DNA of 8,618 nt from Desulfobulbus sp. (GTDB lineage Bacteria; Desulfobacterota; Desulfobulbia; Desulfobulbales; Desulfobulbaceae). Shown here piece by piece: positions 5,347-8,618 of the stretch. Where the stretch lies: contig JAGODN010000093.1 of assembly GCA_017998195.1 (NCBI GenBank), positions 1-8,618 on the forward strand. The letters run 5' to 3'. Below the pieces are notes generated by a model. The model was not told where the DNA came from. It did not search any database and saw only the letters and a program-made list of their open reading frames with translations. How positions within the stretch are numbered: position 1 is the stretch's first letter; the number at the start of each line of letters is the position of its first letter. The translations under genes and the position numbers were made by a program.

Positions 5347-6753
5347 ATGTCCAGTCCCGAGACCGAACCCGTCGCCACCCACGTCAAACCCCGCACCCCC
5401 GAACCCGCCCCCCACTCGCCCTGGCGCGGCCTGTGCATCGCCGCCGTTGCCGGCCTGGTCGCCTGGCTCGCCTACCTGGTCATGCCCTATGCCGATGAGC
5501 CGCGCAAGGGGCTGGCCCTGCTCATCTTCATCGGCATTCTCTGGCTGACCGAGGCCTTTCACGTGAGCATCACCGCCCTGCTCGTGCCGGTGGTGAGCGT
5601 GCTGCTCGGCTTCAAGGACTTCAACACCACCAAGGCCCTGGCCGCCTTTGCCGACCCGGTGATCTTCCTCTTTTTCGGTGGTTTTGCCCTGGCCACGGCC
5701 CTGCACGCCCAGCGACTGGACCACAAGATCGCGCTCGGCCTGCTGGCCGCGGCCGGCGGCCGCATGGGTATCGCCGCCCTCTACCTGTTCCTGGCCACCG
5801 CCGGCCTGAGCATGTGGATCAGCAACACCGCCACCGCGGCCATGATGCTGCCCCTGGCCCTGGGCCTGCTGGCCGAGTTGAAGAACGACGACCGCAACAC
5901 CAAGGTCTTCCTGCTGCTGGGCATCGCCTACTCGGCCAGCCTGGGCGGCCTGGGCACCCTGGTCGGCTCGCCGCCCAACGCCATTGCCGCCCGCGCCCTG
6001 AACATGGACTTCGCCGGCTGGATGCGCCTCGGCCTGCCGCTCATGTGCGTGCTCCTGCCGGTGATGCTGGTCGTGCTCCACGTCCTGTTCAAACCCAAGT
6101 TCGGTGAACGGGTGAGCATCGCCGAGGTCCGCATCCCCTGGACGACCCCGCGCATCATGGCGCTGGTGCTGTTCGCCTGCACCGCGCTCGCCTGGATTTT
6201 CAGCAGCCCTCTGGCCAAGTGGCTGCACATCGCCAGCGCGGACACGGTCATCGCCCTCATGGCCGCCATACTCGTGGTCGCCCTGGGGCTGGCCAACTGG
6301 CGGCAGATCTCCGAGAACACCGACTGGGGCGTGCTCTACCTGTTCGGCGGCGGCCTGACGCTCAGCGCCGTGCTGCGGGCCTCCGGCGCCTCGGCCGTGC
6401 TCGGCCAGCAGGTCGCGGCCCTGATCGGCGGGGTGTCGCCGTTTGTCATGTACCTGATCGTGGCCGTCTTCATCGTCTTCCTCACCGAGTTCACCAGCAA
6501 CACCGCCTCCGCGGCCCTGCTCGTGCCGGTGTTCGCGGCCATTGCCGAGCAGATGGGGCTGCCGCCCAAGATCCTCGTGCTCATGATCGGCATCGGCGCC
6601 TCGCTGGCCTTCATGATGCCGGTGGCCACGCCGCCCAACGCCATCGTGTTCGCCACCGGCCATATCCGCCAGCGCGACATGCTCCGGGCCGGGTTTGTGC
6701 TCAACCTGATCTGCTCGGTGCTGCTCGCCACCTGGGGCTGGCTGTTCTTTTAG
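5347..6753 (+). CDS. DASS/SLC13 family anion:sodium symporter
   Basis: 468-aa inner-membrane transporter of the divalent anion:sodium symporter family, which moves di- and tricarboxylates, sulfate or related anions with Na+. Both halves of the internal repeat carry the diagnostic motif: SNTATAAMMLP (159-169) and SNTASAALLVP (384-394), each with its partner loop, GSPPNAIA (207-214) and TPPNAIVFATG (428-438). In the solved bacterial relative VcINDY these SNT motifs bind substrate and sodium. A polar, proline-rich cytosolic N-terminus (1-26) precedes the first helix. I chose ATG 5347 because GGAG (5337-5340) lies 6 nt upstream. It is a single-gene unit between its own candidate promoter and a strong terminator. 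Intact motifs suggest function; carboxylate versus sulfate specificity is unresolved. Confidence 0.93.
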   Translation: MSSPETEPVATHVKPRTPEPAPHSPWRGLCIAAVAGLVAWLAYLVMPYADEPRKGLALLIFIGILWLTEAFHVSITALLVPVVSVLLGFKDFNTTKALAAFADPVIFLFFGGFALATALHAQRLDHKIALGLLAAAGGRMGIAALYLFLATAGLSMWISNTATAAMMLPLALGLLAELKNDDRNTKVFLLLGIAYSASLGGLGTLVGSPPNAIAARALNMDFAGWMRLGLPLMCVLLPVMLVVLHVLFKPKFGERVSIAEVRIPWTTPRIMALVLFACTALAWIFSSPLAKWLHIASADTVIALMAAILVVALGLANWRQISENTDWGVLYLFGGGLTLSAVLRASGASAVLGQQVAALIGGVSPFVMYLIVAVFIVFLTEFTSNTASAALLVPVFAAIAEQMGLPPKILVLMIGIGASLAFMMPVATPPNAIVFATGHIRQRDMLRAGFVLNLICSVLLATWGWLFF

Positions 6754-6755
6754 AC

Positions 6756-6773
6756 CGGGCGGTTCGCCGCCCG
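6756..6773 (+). repeat. UUCG-capped hairpin after the DASS gene
   Basis: CGGGCGG (6756-6762) pairs with CCGCCCG (6767-6773) around a TTCG tetraloop, 3 nt after the stop codon. Such very stable loops often protect mRNA 3' ends. There is no T-run; the terminator proper follows. Confidence 0.6.
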
Positions 6774-6781
6774 CCACACCG

Positions 6782-6821
6782 ACCCGGGCCGGAGGTTCGC
6801 ACCTGCTCCGGCCCGGGTTTT
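6782..6821 (+). terminator. Strong intrinsic terminator of the DASS gene
   Basis: ACCCGGGCCGGAG (6782-6794) is exactly complementary to 6806-6818, a 13-bp stem with an 11-nt loop, followed by a T-run (6818-6821). The T-run is short but the stem is very strong and correctly placed after the gene. Confidence 0.8.
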
Positions 6822-7134
6822 GCCCGGCCCACCCTGCCCCGCCACCTGCCCCTGCCCGCCCAAAAAAGCCGGCCCCGGAATCGATTCCGCACAGATCGAC
6901 CACAGACTGCCATATTGCCACGGCCGTTCGCCTGCCGGGCGAGCGGACACGGTTTTCGGCTGCAATGGTCCCGAGGAAGAGGCGCCGGGCTGCCGGCGTG
7001 AGAGAACGGAAAACTGCCGCCAAGGAGGGACGGAAGGCGGCCCCGGGCGGGCACGGACGGCCGCACCGGGCAGAAGGACTGAGAAGGAGGGGGGAATGGC
7101 CCGCTTGCGGGCGGAGTCCGGCACAGGACGAGCG
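6822..7134. other. Gene-free stretch between convergent genes
   Basis: About 310 nt between the DASS terminator and the 3' end of the SH3 gene. Reading frames here have no recognisable motifs and look like GC-rich noise. A 14-bp palindrome CGGAATCGATTCCG (6876-6889) stands near an A6 run (T6 on the minus strand), and about 6965-7095 is rich in purines on the plus strand. No function is assigned. Confidence 0.5.
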
Positions 7135-7169
7135 CCGGCCACCCGCTGTCAGGCGCTGCGGGTGGCCGG
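7135..7169 (-). terminator. Perfect 12-bp hairpin after the SH3 gene
   Basis: CCGGCCACCCGC (7135-7146) is exactly complementary to 7158-7169 around an 11-nt loop, 22 nt beyond the SH3 stop codon. It lacks a T-run on the minus strand, so it may be a Rho-assisted end or an mRNA-stabilising stem rather than a classic terminator. Confidence 0.5.
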
Positions 7170-7191
7170 ATTCCTGGTCCGGTCGGTCGGC

Positions 7192-7653
7192 TTACTCGCC
7201 GAACACCAGGTCGTGGCGGATCCAGCCCACCGGGGCGTTGCTGTCATAGTAGCCGAGCTGGACCCAGTCGCCTTTTTTGCTGAGCACCTTGTAGATCTCG
7301 CCGATCTCGGCCACGGCCGCCACCGCGGCGCTGGTGGCACCGGTGCTGCGGATGTTGGCCTTGTCGACCAGGATGACCGCGGTGTTGACGTCGCTCACCA
7401 GCGAAGAATACACCCAGGCGGAGTTGCCCTGCCAATCCTGGAACCGGGTCCACTCGCCGGAACGCTCCTGCACCTCGATGGGGTAGCCGCGCGGCACGGT
7501 GAACAGGATCTCGGACTGCAGGTTCGGTCCGGAGCGGATATTGGTTTCATCCTTGGCAATGCTCCTGGCCGGCGCGGCCTGGGCAACGAGGAGAAGAAGG
7601 ATCGCGGCGAACAGGCCGGTGCGAAAAAAGGGCGGAAAGACGGAAATTTTCAC
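7192..7653 (-). CDS. Exported double SH3b-domain protein
   Basis: 153-aa small periplasmic or envelope protein. A signal peptide (about 1-29, hydrophobic FAAILLLLVAQAAPA) is followed by two bacterial SH3 domains. The first is about 34-86, with the typical TNIRSGPNLQSEILFTVPRG start and WVYSSLV end. The second is about 93-150, with ANIRSTGATSAAVAAVAEIGE and WIRHDLV. SH3b domains commonly bind cell-wall peptides or act as accessory targeting modules; no catalytic domain is present, so any enzymatic role would need a partner. The start is GTG at 7653 (complement of CAC), supported by AGGAG 6 nt upstream (7660-7664 on the plus strand). A sigma-54-like promoter lies about 95 nt upstream. The stop is TAA. 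The specific function is unknown. Confidence 0.88.
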   Translation of the reverse strand: MKISVFPPFFRTGLFAAILLLLVAQAAPARSIAKDETNIRSGPNLQSEILFTVPRGYPIEVQERSGEWTRFQDWQGNSAWVYSSLVSDVNTAVILVDKANIRSTGATSAAVAAVAEIGEIYKVLSKKGDWVQLGYYDSNAPVGWIRHDLVFGE

Positions 7654-7758
7654 GGTGTGCTCCTGTGACTGAGGCTCGATGTTCTCCCTGCGCTGGCGAT
7701 TGTGCTCCCGAACGGGCCCACCCCGGCCGCAGGGTTTCCTGCTGCAGAGAGAAACTCA

Positions 7759-7775
7759 AGCAACAATCACGCCAA
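7759..7775 (-). promoter_or_regulatory. Sigma-54 (RpoN) promoter candidate for the SH3 gene
   Basis: On the minus strand the sequence is TTGGCGTGATTGTTGCT, matching the RpoN consensus YTGGCACGRNNNTTGCW at all but two defined positions. The invariant GG (-24) and GC (-12) have the required 10-nt gap. Transcription would start near 7748, giving a leader of about 95 nt. RpoN promoters need an activator bound upstream. Confidence 0.65.
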
Positions 7776-7840
7776 ACTGCAACACCTTTCCCCCCCTGCG
7801 CCCTGGCGCCTTGCCGGGCACACGGTTTCAGCCATCTGCA

Positions 7841-7866
7841 CCGGTCCGCCGGATCGCCCGGACCGG
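7841..7866. promoter_or_regulatory. Inverted repeat, possible activator site (proximal)
   Basis: CCGGTCCG (7841-7848) and CGGACCGG (7859-7866) form an 8-bp interrupted palindrome with a 10-nt spacer. Its centre is about 105 nt upstream of the predicted sigma-54 start. A binding role is inferred only from position and symmetry. Confidence 0.35.
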
Positions 7867-7920
7867 ACTGGCAACCGGCCCGTTGTCCTGCCGCAGAGGA
7901 ATCTGTCCTTGCCCACAGGA

Positions 7921-7951
7921 CACCGCGGGCCGGACCGTGCTGCCCGCGGTG
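7921..7951. promoter_or_regulatory. Inverted repeat, possible activator site (distal)
   Basis: CACCGCGGGC (7921-7930) and GCCCGCGGTG (7942-7951) are exact complements with an 11-nt spacer, centred about 190 nt upstream of the predicted sigma-54 start. Its sequence differs from the proximal repeat, so the two need not bind the same protein. Confidence 0.4.
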
Positions 7952-8023
7952 GACCGCGACTGATCCCGCTGCGGCGGCCCAAGGCTCTTCACCAGCAGGC
8001 CGGGTCGCCCGTGCGGGCAACGC

Positions 8024-8053
8024 AAAAAAGGGGATTCCCCGGAAGGAATCCCC
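8024..8053 (-). terminator. Intrinsic terminator of the Cache protein gene
   Basis: On the minus strand GGGGATTCC (8053-8045) pairs with GGAATCCCC (8038-8030) around a six-base loop and runs directly into six Ts (8029-8024). It is a textbook Rho-independent terminator 31 nt after the stop codon. It isolates this gene from the downstream SH3 gene. Confidence 0.93.
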
Positions 8054-8083
8054 TCTGCTGCCACATCGCTGTCGGCCGCTGGG

Positions 8084-8458
8084 TCAGTAGCCGCTGCCCA
8101 CGGTGAGGTTGTTCTTGGTTTTTCGGGTGAAGGTGTTCTTCTCCTTGCCGTCCCACTGGTAGGTGACCCACAGCCCTTCGGGCGTGGCCGCCTGCAGCGC
8201 CTCGAAAATCGGCATGGCCTTGACCTTCAGGTCCTGGCCGGCCAGGGTGGGATGGACGACGAGGTTGCCGTTGGCCTCCATGATGAACACATAGGGCGTG
8301 AACGCGTCGGCAGCGTAGCTTTTCGCGTCCTTGCCGCCATCGATGGCATTGACCACCTCGTCCACATTCTTCCTGATCGCCTCCCTGTCGGCGCTCATCG
8401 CCTGGGTTGCAAACAGCATGACCGTGACCAGCGACAGTACAATCAACACTCGTTTCAT
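8084..8458 (-). CDS. Small periplasmic single-Cache-domain protein
   Basis: 124-aa exported protein. The signal peptide MKRVLIVLSLVTVMLFATQAMSA (about 1-23) is followed by a short helix (REAIRKNVDEVVNAID) and a compact sensor-like domain. PYVFIMEANGNLVVHPTLAGQDL (55-77), GLWVTYQW (95-102) and the C-terminal VGSGY are hallmarks of the Cache_2/sCache fold that binds small ligands outside the cytoplasm. In chemoreceptors and sensor kinases this fold is followed by a membrane helix and a signalling domain; here the protein ends at the domain, so it is a free-standing binding protein. I chose ATG 8458 because AGGAGG (8464-8469 on the plus strand) precedes it and the signal peptide starts there; the frame is open further upstream but has no such site. 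The stop is TGA. Ligand and partner are unknown. Confidence 0.87.
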   Translation of the reverse strand: MKRVLIVLSLVTVMLFATQAMSADREAIRKNVDEVVNAIDGGKDAKSYAADAFTPYVFIMEANGNLVVHPTLAGQDLKVKAMPIFEALQAATPEGLWVTYQWDGKEKNTFTRKTKNNLTVGSGY

Positions 8459-8618
8459 TTCTGCCTCCTCTGCCTGAATGGTGGTCGTTCGATCCGTTGT
8501 GGACCCCGGCCTGCAGTAGGCCATACTCTCGGCGAAAAGGCAAGTGCCGCAACGGTTTCCAGCCATCGGCCGAGGAGATCGGCGCATCGGTGGGACCATT
8601 CCAGGTCGCCGCTCGCCA
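8459..8618. other. Upstream region of the Cache protein gene
   Basis: 160 nt to the window edge. Apart from the strong ribosome-binding site I see no convincing promoter on the minus strand. A small inverted repeat GGCCT/AGGCC (8508-8512/8518-8522) is present. Confidence 0.4.

Larger units (their letters stand above)
7654..8023. other. Regulatory intergenic region upstream of the SH3 gene
   Basis: About 370 nt without a supported gene. On the minus strand it holds the ribosome-binding site and leader of the SH3 gene, a sigma-54-like promoter (7759-7775), and two inverted repeats at 7841-7866 and 7921-7951. The reading frames crossing it have no domain-like content. Confidence 0.55.

Noticed and set aside
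4810..7023. 737-aa reading frame on the minus strand across the permease end, leader and DASS gene
   Set aside because: It crosses an intergenic region and two recognised genes, is extremely rich in Gly/His/Gln/Glu, and lies opposite intact transporter motifs. A long open frame is expected in GC-rich antisense.
7096..7668. Plus-strand reading frame with a good GGAGG ahead of ATG 7096
   Set aside because: It runs entirely antisense to the SH3 gene through its codons, and its translation shows no domain. The SH3 reading is far stronger.
1..8618. CRISPR arrays, tRNA, rRNA, insertion sequences or attachment sites
   Set aside because: I saw no regularly spaced repeats, cloverleaf-like sequences, transposase reading frames or flanking direct repeats.

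Overview
The window is GC-rich bacterial DNA (by eye roughly two-thirds G+C) with short intergenic gaps, strong Shine-Dalgarno sites and exported proteins with classical signal peptides. This fits a Gram-negative chromosome. A UGA-encoded selenocysteine codon with a bacterial-type SECIS hairpin, a sigma-54-type promoter and a small periplasmic Cache protein make a deltaproteobacterial (Desulfobacterota-like) anaerobe my best guess. That assignment is inference; no rRNA or marker gene is present.

Region 1 (1-2342, + strand): the 3' part of a BASS/Acr3-like membrane transporter is followed 47 nt later by an FAD/NAD(P)-dependent disulfide-type oxidoreductase of the NADH oxidase/CoA-disulfide reductase fold. 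The oxidoreductase contains an in-frame TGA at codon 45, exactly where this family has its redox-active cysteine. Just downstream lies a hairpin with a GGUCU apical loop like that of the E. coli fdhF SECIS. I read it as a 452-aa selenoprotein, and this is the most important observation. A standard gene caller would report only a truncated 387-aa protein from 1179. The transporter has no cysteine in the visible part and lacks the Acr3 arsenite-site residues, so the substrate of the pair is open.

Region 2 (2343-4982, + strand): a hairpin-rich spacer, then a good sigma-70-type promoter and a tightly overlapped three-gene NitT/TauT-type ABC importer (periplasmic binding protein, ATPase, permease), closed by an intrinsic terminator.

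Region 3 (4983-6821, + strand): a 0.4-kb leader with a candidate promoter, then a DASS/SLC13-type sodium-coupled anion transporter carrying both SNT motifs, closed by a strong intrinsic terminator.

Region 4 (6822-8618, - strand): two separately transcribed genes for small exported proteins converge on region 3. One is a double SH3b-domain protein with a GTG start, preceded by a sigma-54-like promoter with two inverted repeats upstream. The other is a single-Cache-domain periplasmic protein followed by a textbook terminator. The window is dominated by solute uptake and envelope functions; how the selenoprotein relates to the flanking transporters is unknown.
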